A DNA stretch of 64,000 bases from Hymenobacter ruricola (GCF_015694525.1 NZ_JADQDM010000006.1:248001-312000); one strand, 5' to 3'; numbered from the stretch's first letter, positions 17,112 through 25,613 are shown. A program made the numbers and translations. The notes: generated by a model from the letters alone, not told the origin.

Positions 17112-19280
17112 CTAAAACTTCACCCGCAGCTGGGCCTTCACCTCGTTGCGCAGCGAGCCCTGGATGCTTTCCAGGCCGCTGCCGATGACGTTCTGGTGGC
17201 GGTAGCGGGTTTCAGCGTAGCGCAGCCACAAGGTCATGGCGCGGTTGAGGCGGATTTCGGCGATGCCGTACATGCGCGTGCCCTGGCCGTAGAGCGCGGG
17301 CACCGACACGGCCAGCAGCACGTCCTGCTCATACACGTACTGGCGGGTGTCATAGTCGTCGGCGTCGAAGAGCGAGTAGCGGGCCGTGAGCTTGAGGTAG
17401 CGGTTGAGCTGGTAGCTCGCGTCCTGGGCCAGGGCGTAGCCGCTGCGCCAAGCCAGGTTGGTGTCGTCGCGCAGGCGCGAGGTTTGCAGGCGGGTGCGCA
17501 GGCTCAGCGCCGTGCTGATGTCGGTGTTGTAGTACACCAGCAGGCTTTGGCGCAGCTGCTCGCCGGGCAGCGGCAGCACGCGGCTCGGGTCCAGGTTGAG
17601 GAGGTCGGCGGTGGCCAGGTCGCGGGGCTTGAGGCGCTGGCGGGCCTGCACGTAGAGCAGGCTGGTTTTGGTGGGCGAGTAGGCCACGCGCACCAGGGCG
17701 TCGTGGCCGTCGGTGGGGGCGCTGGCCCGGTAGCGCAGCCACGGGAAGCGGTACTGGTCGTAGTAGGCCGAGATTTCCCACTGGGCAATGGGCCGCACTT
17801 TCAGGCCGATGTAGACGCCGGTTTCGTTGATGTTGCGGGTGTTTTCGCTGAAGGCGTTGCCGTAGAGGGTGTGAAAATTCGGGTCGTAGTGCCGCACCAG
17901 CAGGGCCGCGTCCACGCTGGAGCCGAGGCTGGCCAGCAGGCCGTTCACGGTGCCCAGGCCGCCGCCGGTGCTGCGCGCCGTTTCGCCAAACAGCAGGAAG
18001 TTGCGGTACACGTAGCTGTAGTTGACGCTCAGGGCCAGGTTTTCCTTGCCGCTGAACTCGAAGCGGTTGTACACTTCGGGGCGCTTGAGGATGGCCGTGC
18101 CGTAGTGCGTGAACACGCCCGTGGCCCCGATGGCCAGGTTGCCGTTGCGGCTGGTGTAGCCCACGTTGCCGCCGCCCACGGTTTCCTGCAGCTGGTGCCG
18201 GTTGGCCAGTTCCGAAGCCGTGCGGTGGAAGCCCGTGTAGAGCAGCCCCGAGGTAAACTCGTCGTACTGCGCCAGCGAATCGAGGCTCTGCTGCAGGTTG
18301 GCGTCCACGTTCTTGTGCGACACAAACGCCGTGGCCTGCACCGTGGGCGCCACCTGCACGGTGGCCGCCCCGCCCCGGAAAAACGTGTTTTCGAGCAGCG
18401 ACGAGTACGCCCGCACGCCCAGCGACGAGCGCCGCAGCGTGGTAATCGTCTCGGCACCCTTGCCCACGCCTAGCCCCGACGACAGCAGCAACCCCTGCCC
18501 GAACTGCAGCTGGTAGTCGCCCAGCGCCAGGGTTTTCAGCCGGCCGCGTTCCTGAATCACGAAGTGCGCCGACACGTAATCGGCCCCAAACTGCCCGTTC
18601 TTCGGGTTCCACACCAGCTGCTCGCCGGCGTCCTTTTCCATCGAAAAGCCCAGGCTGAAGTCCTTGGTGTGGCTCACGCGGTAGCGAATGAGCATCTTAT
18701 CGGGCGAGCCGAGGTAGCGCGTCGTTTCCTTGCCCTGGTAGAGCGTGGGCGGGGTGTAGCCCTGGCGCTGCTGCAGCACCCGCTCGTAGCGCAGGTAGAG
18801 GGCGTTGTTGTCTTCCTTGGCGATGCGCTGCCACAGCGTGCCGCGGCTGGAATTGGCGTTGCTGCTGAGCACGCTCACGAAGGGCAGGATGCGGCCGATG
18901 GTGCGCAGGTCGTAGCCCTCAATGCTTTGCAGCTCATACACGCTTATCAAGTCACCATTCACCTCGCGGTGGCGCAGCAGCGTGGTTATCTGGTTTTCGT
19001 TGAGCAGCAGCAGGCCGCGCAGGTCTTCGCGGGTGGCCGTGTTGAGGTTGATGGGCGTCTGGTAGTATTGCAGCAGCGTTTCGTAGAGGTCCTCGTACGG
19101 CACCTCGTCCGACTGAATTTCGGCAAACAGCTCCTGCGTGAGCCGGTCCAAATCGGGCGGGCGGCGCACGTAATCCTGCGCGTGCGCGGAGTGCGCCAGC
19201 AGCAAGGCGCTGCCAACCACCAGGCCGGCCAGCCCGTTTCGCATTTTTCCCGAAGCGGTGAAGCGTAGATGTTTTCTCAT
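17112..19280 (-). CDS. Helix-hairpin-helix (ComEA-like) secreted protein with barrel-like C-terminal region
   Basis: A 722-residue product with a signal peptide (GLAGLVVGSALLLAHSAHA-Q). Near residues 60-130 are two helix-hairpin-helix-like motifs (PINLNTATREDLRGLLLLNE, LISVYELQSIEGYDLRTIGRI). The rest is beta-rich with many alternating Tyr/Leu strands, like an outer-membrane barrel. Its ATG overlaps the stop of the upstream barrel gene by 4 nt (ATGA at 19277-19280), which fixes the start and implies translational coupling. Such HHH/beta proteins are common in Bacteroidota; a DNA-uptake role is only suggested by the ComEA resemblance. Confidence 0.85.
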   Translation of the reverse strand: MRKHLRFTASGKMRNGLAGLVVGSALLLAHSAHAQDYVRRPPDLDRLTQELFAEIQSDEVPYEDLYETLLQYYQTPINLNTATREDLRGLLLLNENQITTLLRHREVNGDLISVYELQSIEGYDLRTIGRILPFVSVLSSNANSSRGTLWQRIAKEDNNALYLRYERVLQQRQGYTPPTLYQGKETTRYLGSPDKMLIRYRVSHTKDFSLGFSMEKDAGEQLVWNPKNGQFGADYVSAHFVIQERGRLKTLALGDYQLQFGQGLLLSSGLGVGKGAETITTLRRSSLGVRAYSSLLENTFFRGGAATVQVAPTVQATAFVSHKNVDANLQQSLDSLAQYDEFTSGLLYTGFHRTASELANRHQLQETVGGGNVGYTSRNGNLAIGATGVFTHYGTAILKRPEVYNRFEFSGKENLALSVNYSYVYRNFLLFGETARSTGGGLGTVNGLLASLGSSVDAALLVRHYDPNFHTLYGNAFSENTRNINETGVYIGLKVRPIAQWEISAYYDQYRFPWLRYRASAPTDGHDALVRVAYSPTKTSLLYVQARQRLKPRDLATADLLNLDPSRVLPLPGEQLRQSLLVYYNTDISTALSLRTRLQTSRLRDDTNLAWRSGYALAQDASYQLNRYLKLTARYSLFDADDYDTRQYVYEQDVLLAVSVPALYGQGTRMYGIAEIRLNRAMTLWLRYAETRYRHQNVIGSGLESIQGSLRNEVKAQLRVKF

Positions 19281-20206
19281 TGCCTTCCGCCCCACGATTT
19301 GCTCACGCTCAGGTGCTGGCTGAAACCCAGCGCCTGCTGAAATGCCGCCGCGTAGTCAATCTGAAACGCCCCGGCCGCCACGCCGATGCCCGCGCTGGCC
19401 TGCTCGGTGAGGGTGGCCAGGCCCAGGCGGGCCGCCAGCACCGGCACCGGCCGGTACTCCAGGCCGGCCTTGAAATTGGCGTCGCGCTCCACGTCTTTCT
19501 CGGTTTCCACCAGCAGCGTCACCTGGGCGTTGGGGCGGTAGGCCAGGCCGGCTTTGAGCACGGTGGGCACCCGCTCGTCCTGGTAGCTGGCCAGCTTGGT
19601 TTGGCTGAGGTTATAGAGCGAAGCCCCGAACGTGAGGCGGTTGGGCAGAATCTCAATCTGGCCGCCCAGCGTGCCCAGCGCCACCCGCCGGCTGCCCAGC
19701 CCCTCGATGCTCACCTGCAGCATGTCGACGCGGGCGCCCAGGCTGATTTGGCCGAAGCGGTAGCCGTAGCCCACGCCCGCGCGGGTTTCGTTGTAGAGCG
19801 TGCCGCCGAAGCGCTGCGCCTCAAACGCCACCACGCCGTGCCGGGCCCAGGTGCGCGCGGCCGGGGCCACCACCTGGGGCGCGGCCGTGCCGTCGGCGGG
19901 CGGGGCGGCGCTGGGCTGCCGGCCTAGCGGCAGGGCCACCGTGAGCGCGCCCACGTTCAGGGCCGCGCTGAAATAGCGGTTTTCGGCGTAAAAGCCCACC
20001 GTGGGCTGCTGGATTTCGCTGATGCCGGCCACGTTGTTGCCCATGCTCCACACCTCGCCCGACAGGGCCACCGAGGCGTTGCTGAGGCCGGCCGCGCGGG
20101 CCCCGCGCACGCCGGGCCCGTTGCCCTGCGCCGCCGCGGAGTGCCCGGCCAAAGACAGCGAAAAGAACCCAATAATTGAAAGATAACGGGGTAAACAGTG
20201 TTGCAT
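19277..20206 (-). CDS. PorV/PorQ-like outer-membrane barrel protein
   Basis: A 309-residue product from ATG 20206 (MQHCLPRYLSIIGFFSLSLA, cleavage after SAAA). The mature start GVRGARAAGLSNASVALSGE and the following NNVAGISEIQQPTVGFYAEN match the pattern of PorV/PorQ-type proteins: Ala/Gly-rich start, an Asn-rich plug region (here after SGEVWSMGN) and then amphipathic strands. Such proteins are outer-membrane barrels linked to type IX secretion or transport. It is followed by the HHH gene in a 4-nt overlapping pair, so the two products probably act together in the envelope. Confidence 0.75.
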   Translation of the reverse strand: MQHCLPRYLSIIGFFSLSLAGHSAAAQGNGPGVRGARAAGLSNASVALSGEVWSMGNNVAGISEIQQPTVGFYAENRYFSAALNVGALTVALPLGRQPSAAPPADGTAAPQVVAPAARTWARHGVVAFEAQRFGGTLYNETRAGVGYGYRFGQISLGARVDMLQVSIEGLGSRRVALGTLGGQIEILPNRLTFGASLYNLSQTKLASYQDERVPTVLKAGLAYRPNAQVTLLVETEKDVERDANFKAGLEYRPVPVLAARLGLATLTEQASAGIGVAAGAFQIDYAAAFQQALGFSQHLSVSKSWGGRQ

Positions 20207-20312
20207 GACGGGAAGGTAGCACCTTGCCGCCAATTGGCGGGGCTAGCTTTCGAAATTATTTTCGGCCCCTAACCGGTTATGCAATCCGGCGCCCTGCCGA
20301 ACTTGCCGCCTT

Positions 20313-21047
20313 ATGCCCCGCCCCTTCTCTGCCGCGCCGCGCCGCGAAACGCTTCTTTACCGCAACCACCCCCTCCACTACACCCTGGTTTTTCGCTCCC
20401 GGCGCACCATAGGCTTCGCCGTGCGGCCCGACGGCAGCGTGCACATCAGCGCGCCCGCCGGTACTTCGCCCGAGTGGGTGGCCCAGCAGGTGCTCAAAAA
20501 AGCCGACTGGATTCTCAAGCACCAGGAGGCGTTTGCCAGCCGCCCGGCGCCCGTGCCCAGCCGCCGCTACGAGGCCGGCAGCTCGCATTTTTACCAGGGC
20601 CGGCCCTACGCCTTGCGCTTCGCGGAAGCAGCCAAGCCCCGCATCACGCTGCAAGCCGACGAGCTGCTTATCGCCGCGCCTGCCCCGCTAACCGCCGCCC
20701 AAACCGAAGCCTTGCTGCACGCCTGGTACGCCCGCCAGGCCGGGCCGCTCTTCGCCGAGTCGCTGGCCCGGGTATGGCCGCGCTTTGCCGAGTTCAACCT
20801 CACCCGCCCCACCCTTGCGGTGCGCCAGATGCGCACGCGCTGGGGCAGCTGCACGCCGCGCACGGCCCGCATTCGCCTCTCGCCGGAGCTGGTGCGGGCC
20901 CGCCCCGAGTGCCTCGACTACGTGCTGCTGCACGAGTGCTGCCACCTGCTGGTGGGCGACCATTCCAAGGCCTTCTACGACCTGCAAACCCGCCTGCTGC
21001 CCGACTGGGAGCACTGGAAAGCCGAGCTGAATGCGCTACCGAAGTAG
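20313..21047 (+). CDS. YgjP-like zinc metallopeptidase
   Basis: A 244-residue cytoplasmic protein without a signal peptide. The N-terminal beta region reads IGFAVRPDGSVHISAP, WVAQQVLKKADWILKHQ. The catalytic part has TRWGSCTPRTARIRLSPELV followed by DYVLLHECCHLLVGDHSKAFY, an HExxH zinc motif with the third ligand His in DHS. The order WGSC, LxxxP and HExxH is diagnostic of the YgjP-like (M48-related, DUF45) group. Physiological substrate unknown. It is convergent with the nuclease-like gene at 21057, with only 9 nt between the stops and no obvious terminator. Confidence 0.88.
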   Translation: MPRPFSAAPRRETLLYRNHPLHYTLVFRSRRTIGFAVRPDGSVHISAPAGTSPEWVAQQVLKKADWILKHQEAFASRPAPVPSRRYEAGSSHFYQGRPYALRFAEAAKPRITLQADELLIAAPAPLTAAQTEALLHAWYARQAGPLFAESLARVWPRFAEFNLTRPTLAVRQMRTRWGSCTPRTARIRLSPELVRARPECLDYVLLHECCHLLVGDHSKAFYDLQTRLLPDWEHWKAELNALPK

Positions 21048-21056
21048 GGCGACTGA

Positions 21057-22214
21057 CTAATTCAGGTAATCAGCAAGCGGCTTGTCTGCGGCATCGCGCC
21101 AGGCCTGCTTGCCATTCACCGAATACCCGCAGACGACTTCGGCAGCTTGCTTGATGCTTCCGAATAAATAGTCCTGCTGAAATTCCAACCGGTCGACGTG
21201 CCGCACCAGAATCTGCTGTTGCAACAGCCTTTTGCGCAGTGCGGCGCTGGCCAAGCCTATGCTTCCACGGTCTTCCGGCATGGCCGTAGAGCCGGCCCGC
21301 ACCCGCAGCTGCCGGGTGGCGGGGTCCCAGTCGGCCGTGGCCCGGATGCCCAGCCGGTTCAGCACCAGCACAAATTCTACCGAAGCCGCCGCGGCCCGCA
21401 GCGCCGGGGCCGCAGCCGCAGCCGGCGGAACCTGATTTGGCGAGGAGGCCAGTTTGGCTACGGCAACCGGTTTGGCTGTTGTCTTCGCTGGCCCGCCCGC
21501 CGGCAATTCGGGGCCCGCGCCAGTTCCGGGCATCATCGTACCACCCATCAAAAACGCCTGCGCCTCGGCCGGGGTGATGGTTAGAACTTTGGCGGCCAGC
21601 AGCTGCACCATGGCCTGAGGCAACGACGGAAACGGCGGCAGCGACACCAGCTTCTGGGCATCGGGCAGCACGTCCTGCATGGCCCGCTCCTTCTTGCCCA
21701 GCATCAAATACGCTTCGGCCTTGTGGCGGGCCGTGTGGTTCAGGATGTTGTCGCGGTGCAGGAACGTTTCCAGATAGCCCGCTACCTCTTCCAGCCCGTC
21801 CTGCTGCACATCGAACTTGCAAAACAGCTTGTCCTTGAACTCGCCGCTGGTGAAGGAGAAGTAGAACCGCCAGTGCCGCCCGTCGGTGATGACTGTGAAC
21901 AGGGCGGTGTGGTCGCGGTTGTAGTCGCGCAGCTGCTTTTCCACCGCTGCCAAATCAGCGGCGAAAGCCCCCACGGCTTTGCATTCGATGAAAACGGCCG
22001 TGCCTTCAAAATCGTGGGTGAACAAGGCCACGTCCACGCGGGTGTTGTCCTCCTTTTTGGTGGCTTTGAATTCGGTGTAGACTTCCGTGGGGTTCCAGAT
22101 GTCCCAGCCCAGCGCCTGCACCACCCGCGCCACCAGCGACAGCCGCACGTGCTCCTCGTTGTGGTATTCCTTGTTGGCCAGGCGCTGGCGGATGTCGGCT
22201 AGTAGTTCGTGCAT
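21057..22214 (-). CDS. Solo HsdR N-terminal (PD-D/ExK nuclease-like) protein with DUF4357 domain
   Basis: A 385-residue protein. Residues 1-160 match the type I restriction R-subunit N-terminal domain: EYHNEEHVRLSLVARVVQAL, then TRVDVALF and AVFIECKAVG, giving the D-(E/Q)-x-K nuclease core. A Pro/Ala-rich linker lies around residues 230-275. The C-terminal ~110 residues resemble DUF4357, with QLRVRAGSTAM, SAALRKRLLQQ, LEFQQDYLFGSIKQAAEVV and NGKQAW. There is no helicase motor and no HsdM/HsdS gene nearby, so it is not a type I R-M system; a solo DNA-acting nuclease or defence or repair factor is possible. Start at ATG 22214. Confidence 0.8.
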   Translation of the reverse strand: MHELLADIRQRLANKEYHNEEHVRLSLVARVVQALGWDIWNPTEVYTEFKATKKEDNTRVDVALFTHDFEGTAVFIECKAVGAFAADLAAVEKQLRDYNRDHTALFTVITDGRHWRFYFSFTSGEFKDKLFCKFDVQQDGLEEVAGYLETFLHRDNILNHTARHKAEAYLMLGKKERAMQDVLPDAQKLVSLPPFPSLPQAMVQLLAAKVLTITPAEAQAFLMGGTMMPGTGAGPELPAGGPAKTTAKPVAVAKLASSPNQVPPAAAAAPALRAAAASVEFVLVLNRLGIRATADWDPATRQLRVRAGSTAMPEDRGSIGLASAALRKRLLQQQILVRHVDRLEFQQDYLFGSIKQAAEVVCGYSVNGKQAWRDAADKPLADYLN

Positions 22215-22327
22215 TATGCGGTAGTTCGGCGGTTATTTCCGGGTAAAGAAAACGCACCGCTGCGCTTTTGCACCATGCCGGTGGCGGCGGGCTGCCTGTT
22301 GCGCCCGGGCGGCCCCGTTCCCGCCCG

Positions 22328-22335
22328 TACCTTTG
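22328..22335 (+). promoter_or_regulatory. TAnnTTTG promoter element of yidD
   Basis: TACCTTTG is a perfect Bacteroidota -7 element. It ends 4 nt before the yidD ATG at 22340, which would place the transcription start at or next to the start codon (leaderless or nearly so). Confidence 0.6.
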
Positions 22336-22339
22336 CCTC

Positions 22340-22564
22340 ATGCTGTCCCGGCTTTTCCGCGCGCTTTTCCTGGGTTTGGTATGGTTTTACCGCCACTTCA
22401 TTTCGCCGCTCACGCCCGCGAGCTGCCGCTACACGCCCACCTGCTCGGCCTACGCGGCCGAGGCCATCACGAAGTACGGGCCCTGGCGGGGCGGGCGCCT
22501 GGCCCTGCGGCGCATTGCCAGCTGCCACCCCTGGGGCGGCTACGGCTACGACCCCGTACCCTAG
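22340..22564 (+). CDS. yidD: Membrane protein insertion efficiency factor YidD
   Basis: A 74-residue protein with the YidD signature: an N-terminal amphipathic/hydrophobic helix ([20 protein letters not shown]), then [19 protein letters not shown] with the conserved cysteines, [25 protein letters not shown] at the end. YidD is a small membrane-associated factor that helps YidC-dependent membrane protein insertion. In many bacteria it lies with rnpA/yidC; here it stands alone next to a lipoprotein gene. The ATG at 22340 sits directly behind a TACCTTTG element, so upstream extensions are excluded. Confidence 0.95.
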   Translation: MLSRLFRALFLGLVWFYRHFISPLTPASCRYTPTCSAYAAEAITKYGPWRGGRLALRRIASCHPWGGYGYDPVP

Positions 22565-22610
22565 CCCCGGGCCTGCGTATAGGAGGAGTTCACCGTTTGA
22601 ATTCCATTTG

Positions 22611-23510
22611 ATGCGTTTTGCTTCCCTCCTGCTGGCCCCGCTGGCCCTTCTGCTTACCGCTTCGTGCTCACAGGCCCAATCTGAAAAAGCTGGCAAAACC
22701 AAAGCCGAAACCGGTCTGCCCAAAGGCGGCGACCGCCGCAAAGACAAAAACGCGGCCTCCGAAGTCCCCGGCCTGCGCAAAATTGGCTCGCTGAAAGGCG
22801 TGGTGCCCGAAAGCTCGGGGCTGGCCCCGGCCCCCACCGCCGGCAATTACTACAGCTTCGGCGACGACGGCAACCGCCCCATTCTCTACGAAATCACGGG
22901 GACCGGCGAGCTGGTGCGCCGCCTCGACGTGCCCGCCGACAACAACGACTGGGAAAGCCTGAGCCGCGACGGCCAGGGCAACTACTACATCGGCAACTGC
23001 GGCAACAACGAGAGCACGCGCCGCGACCTGAGCATCTACAAGTTCCGGCCCGACGCGCCGGCGCAGGCGGGCACCATTGCCTTCCGCTACCCCGACCAGA
23101 ACGAGTTTCCGCCCAAGAAAAAGCAACGCAACTTCGACTGCGAAGCCAGCCTCTGGCACGACGGCCAGGTGTGGCTTTTCACCAAAGACCGGGGCCAGTC
23201 CAGCACCAGCAACGTCTACACCGTGCCCGACCAGCCCGGCGACTACACGGCCAAAAAGGTCACCTCCCTGGCCATCCCCGGCCAGGTGACCGACGCCGCC
23301 CTGCGCGCCGACGGCCGCCGGCTGGTGCTGCTGGCCCGCGGCGAGCTGTTTATTCTCGACGGCAACTCCTGGGCCGACATCCTCAAGGCCCCGCCCCGCC
23401 AGGTGGCCCTCACCGGCGCCGGCCAAACCGAAGGCGCCGTGTTCAAAGACGACAACACTTTGCTCATCAGCACCGAGCAAGGCGGGCTGTTTGAGTTTAC
23501 GTTGCCGTAG
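22611..23510 (+). CDS. Lipoprotein with beta-propeller-like repeats
   Basis: A 299-residue product with a lipoprotein signal peptide (APLALLLTASC, Cys about residue 20). A Lys-rich linker leads to a repetitive beta domain with propeller-like blades (KGVVPESSGLAPAP, YYSFGDDGNRPILYEI, DWESLSRDGQGNYYIGNCGNN, HDGQVWLFTKDRG, VTDAALRADGRRLVLLARG, QTEGAVFKDDNTLLISTEQGG). The SSGL-DWEDL-GNN pattern is found in esterase-like or SdiA-regulated-type beta-propellers. Likely anchored at the outer membrane. No specific substrate can be inferred. The open frame extends upstream to 22209 but only the ATG at 22611 gives a signal peptide. Confidence 0.8.
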   Translation: MRFASLLLAPLALLLTASCSQAQSEKAGKTKAETGLPKGGDRRKDKNAASEVPGLRKIGSLKGVVPESSGLAPAPTAGNYYSFGDDGNRPILYEITGTGELVRRLDVPADNNDWESLSRDGQGNYYIGNCGNNESTRRDLSIYKFRPDAPAQAGTIAFRYPDQNEFPPKKKQRNFDCEASLWHDGQVWLFTKDRGQSSTSNVYTVPDQPGDYTAKKVTSLAIPGQVTDAALRADGRRLVLLARGELFILDGNSWADILKAPPRQVALTGAGQTEGAVFKDDNTLLISTEQGGLFEFTLP

Positions 23511-23526
23511 GCGCGTCCATTTTTAG

Positions 23527-23588
23527 AAAGCAAAAGCGGGGGCGCAAGGTTGCTATTGAATCAAACCTTGCGCCCCCGCTTTTGCTTT
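23527..23588. terminator. 25-bp stem terminator between convergent genes
   Basis: The left arm (23527-23551, beginning AAAGCAAAAGCGGGGG) is perfectly complementary to 23564-23588 across a 12-nt loop. It separates the lipoprotein gene from lgt and is suited to terminate both. Confidence 0.75.
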
Positions 23589-23621
23589 GAATGCCCTTGT
23601 GCGAAGCAAAGCCGGGCCGTT

Positions 23622-24554
23622 TTACGGGCGTGACGAAGCAGCGCTGGCGTCGGGCAGCGGCTGCGGGTCGCCTTCCTTGCCCAGGTCGCGCGGGGCGTAG
23701 CCGTAGGGGTTCTTCGGGTCTTTGCCGGCCCGCCACAGCACCCAGATGCCAATGAGGATGAGCGGAATGCTGAGCTTCTGTCCCTGGTTCAGCAAATTGC
23801 CGTTTTCGAAGGCCACCTGGTTTTCTTTCAGAAATTCGCCCAAAAACCGCTGGATAAACAGCAGCACCACAAACAGGCCGAACAGTTGCCCACGCGGCGT
23901 GCGGTCCTTGGTGCGGTTCCACATGGAGTAGAGCAGCACGAGTAGAAAAATGCAGAACAGCGCCTCGTAAATCTGGGTGGGGTGGCGCGGCACGGCGGTG
24001 CCCGCAATGAGGTGCTCGGTGTCGCGCGGGAAAATGAACGCCCACGGCACGTCCGTGGGCCGGCCCACGATTTCCGAGTTCATCAAGTTGCCGGTCCGAA
24101 TGCAGGCGCCGCCCAGCGCCACCACAATCACAATGCGGTCGAGCACCCACAGGTAATCGAACTTATTTTTGCGCGCAAACAGCCAGCAGGCCAGCAAGAT
24201 GCCGATGGTAGCGCCGTGACTGGCCAGCCCGCCGTGCCATACCTTGAACAGCTCCAAAAACCCCTGCTCCTTGAGAATTTCGGGCTCATAAAACAAGACG
24301 TGCCCCAGCCGCGCGCCCACGATGGTGCCAATCAGCATGTAAATCGTAATCACGTCAACCCATTGCGGCGATACCCGCTCGGAGCGGTAGATGTGCGTGA
24401 GAATGAACGTGCCCAGCACAAAGGGCAGCATGAAAAACAGCCCGTACCAGCGCAGCACTATCGGGCCCAGCTCGTGGCCAAACACGGTCCAGGGCCCGAA
24501 GGAATGAATGATGGGGTCGACGTTCCAGGTGATGGCGGCGAGAAAAGGCAGCAT
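23622..24554 (-). CDS. lgt: Phosphatidylglycerol--prolipoprotein diacylglyceryl transferase
   Basis: A 310-residue polytopic inner-membrane enzyme that transfers diacylglycerol to the lipobox Cys of prolipoproteins, the first step of lipoprotein maturation. Hallmarks seen: LRWYGLFFMLPFVLG in TM2, GARLGHVLFYEP, the catalytic HGGLASHGATIG segment, RTGNLMNSEIVGRPTDVPWAFIF and RHPTQIYEAL. Seven hydrophobic helices are visible. The C-terminal tail (about 30 residues, Pro/Ala/Ser-rich) is an extra. Start at ATG 24554; the TTG three codons earlier is unlikely. A TACCTTTG promoter element lies upstream. Confidence 0.97.
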   Translation of the reverse strand: MLPFLAAITWNVDPIIHSFGPWTVFGHELGPIVLRWYGLFFMLPFVLGTFILTHIYRSERVSPQWVDVITIYMLIGTIVGARLGHVLFYEPEILKEQGFLELFKVWHGGLASHGATIGILLACWLFARKNKFDYLWVLDRIVIVVALGGACIRTGNLMNSEIVGRPTDVPWAFIFPRDTEHLIAGTAVPRHPTQIYEALFCIFLLVLLYSMWNRTKDRTPRGQLFGLFVVLLFIQRFLGEFLKENQVAFENGNLLNQGQKLSIPLILIGIWVLWRAGKDPKNPYGYAPRDLGKEGDPQPLPDASAASSRP

Positions 24555-24579
24555 GCGTGGCAAGAATGAAAGATGGGTT

Positions 24580-24587
24580 CAAAGGTA
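24580..24587 (-). promoter_or_regulatory. TAnnTTTG promoter element of lgt
   Basis: Read on the minus strand this is TACCTTTG, 25 nt upstream of the lgt ATG. No clear -33 TTTG is seen. Confidence 0.5.
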
Positions 24588-24694
24588 CTCCGCCGGTCGG
24601 GCTCGCAGTCCTGCGAACGCCGCCGGGCTTTTAGCAAGGCAGTGGGGGCAAGCCCGGCCGGCAGCCGTTGGGCCGGAAAATGTGCGCCCGGGGG

Positions 24695-24985
24695 TTAGCG
24701 CGGCGGCGGGTAGTCGGAAGCCGCTCCGCGCGCAGTGACGGCGGCGTCCGGACGCAGCCCCGAGCCATCGCCGCTCAGGCTCAGCACCAGCGCCGCCAGC
24801 AGGGCCGCATAGGCGGGCCGGCGCAGCCAGGCGAGCAGCGTTGGCCGGGCCGCCGGGGCCGTGAGACGGGCATGCACCCGGCCGTAGAAAAAGGGTCGGG
24901 GCCGGGCCTTGGGCTGGCTGCGCAGCTGGCGCAGCAAGTCGTCCCAGGCCTCGTCGGCCTCGGAGCGAACCGTGGAATCAGACAT
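24695..24985 (-). CDS. Small membrane protein paired with ECF sigma factor (possible anti-sigma)
   Basis: A 96-residue protein whose ATG overlaps the end of the sigma-factor gene by 8 nt, implying coupled translation. Sequence: an acidic N-terminus with DEAWDDLLRQL, a short basic stretch, PFFYGRVHARLTAP, then one hydrophobic helix (YAALLAALVLSLSG) and a Pro-rich tail. Position and the single TM helix fit a minimal anti-sigma or membrane regulator of the ECF factor, but no zinc-binding anti-sigma motif is present, so this is inference from context. Confidence 0.65.
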   Translation of the reverse strand: MSDSTVRSEADEAWDDLLRQLRSQPKARPRPFFYGRVHARLTAPAARPTLLAWLRRPAYAALLAALVLSLSGDGSGLRPDAAVTARGAASDYPPPR

Positions 24986-25613
24986 GGCGAAAGTGGGGTT
25001 GCAGGTGTTTGCGAAGGGTTTTGCGGGCGCGGAACAGCAGTGATTCCACAGCGGGCACGGTCGTGTTGAGCACGGCCGCAATTTCCTCGTAGCGCAGCTC
25101 CTGCTCGTGGCGCAGCGTGAAGGCGACCTGCTGCGGCTCGGGCAGCCGGGCAATGTGGTGCAGCAACAGCCCCAGCTGCTGCTGGCCTTCGAGCAGCGCC
25201 AGGGGGTGGGCGTGGTGGGGCACTTCGTGCAGCACGTCGTTGCCAAAACCCAGCAAGCTGGTGAAGTAGGCAAAACGCTTTTTGGCCCGGGCCCGCCTAA
25301 GGTTTTTCAAGGCCCGCGACGTGGCCAAGCGGTACAGCCAGGTGCTCAAAGCCGCCTCGCCCCGAAAACGGCCAATGGTCTGGTACACCTCCACGAATAC
25401 TTCCTGGGCCACGTCCTCGGCTTCCTCCGGGGAGCGCAGCAGCGAAAGCGTCAGCCGGTAGATGCGGTCCTGGTACCGCTCCACCAACGTCCGAAAGGCG
25501 GCCTCGTTTCCCAGCTGCAGCTGCGCCACCAGCTCAGCCTCGACTTCGGCAGCTGGGTCAGGGGCCAAAGTCGGCGGGTCATCGGCCAGCAGCAGCGGAA
25601 GAGCGTAAGCCAC
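24978..25613 (-). CDS. ECF-type RNA polymerase sigma factor
   Basis: Contains region 2 (LGNEAAFRTLVERYQDRIYRL, EEAEDVAQEVFVEVYQTI, FRGEAALSTWLYRLATSRALKNLRR) and region 4 (ARLPEPQQVAFTLRHEQELRYEEIAAVLNTTVPAVESLLFRARKTLRKHL), so a complete two-domain ECF factor of about 211 residues. There is no in-frame ATG; GTG at 25613 is the most plausible start, and the frame is open to a TTG at 25697. It overlaps the small membrane protein gene by 8 nt. Targets cannot be inferred. Confidence 0.88.
   Translation of the reverse strand: MAYALPLLLADDPPTLAPDPAAEVEAELVAQLQLGNEAAFRTLVERYQDRIYRLTLSLLRSPEEAEDVAQEVFVEVYQTIGRFRGEAALSTWLYRLATSRALKNLRRARAKKRFAYFTSLLGFGNDVLHEVPHHAHPLALLEGQQQLGLLLHHIARLPEPQQVAFTLRHEQELRYEEIAAVLNTTVPAVESLLFRARKTLRKHLQPHFRHV

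Noticed and set aside
21057..22214. Type I restriction-modification system
   Set aside because: Only an HsdR N-terminal-like domain is present; no HsdM, HsdS or helicase motor is found nearby.
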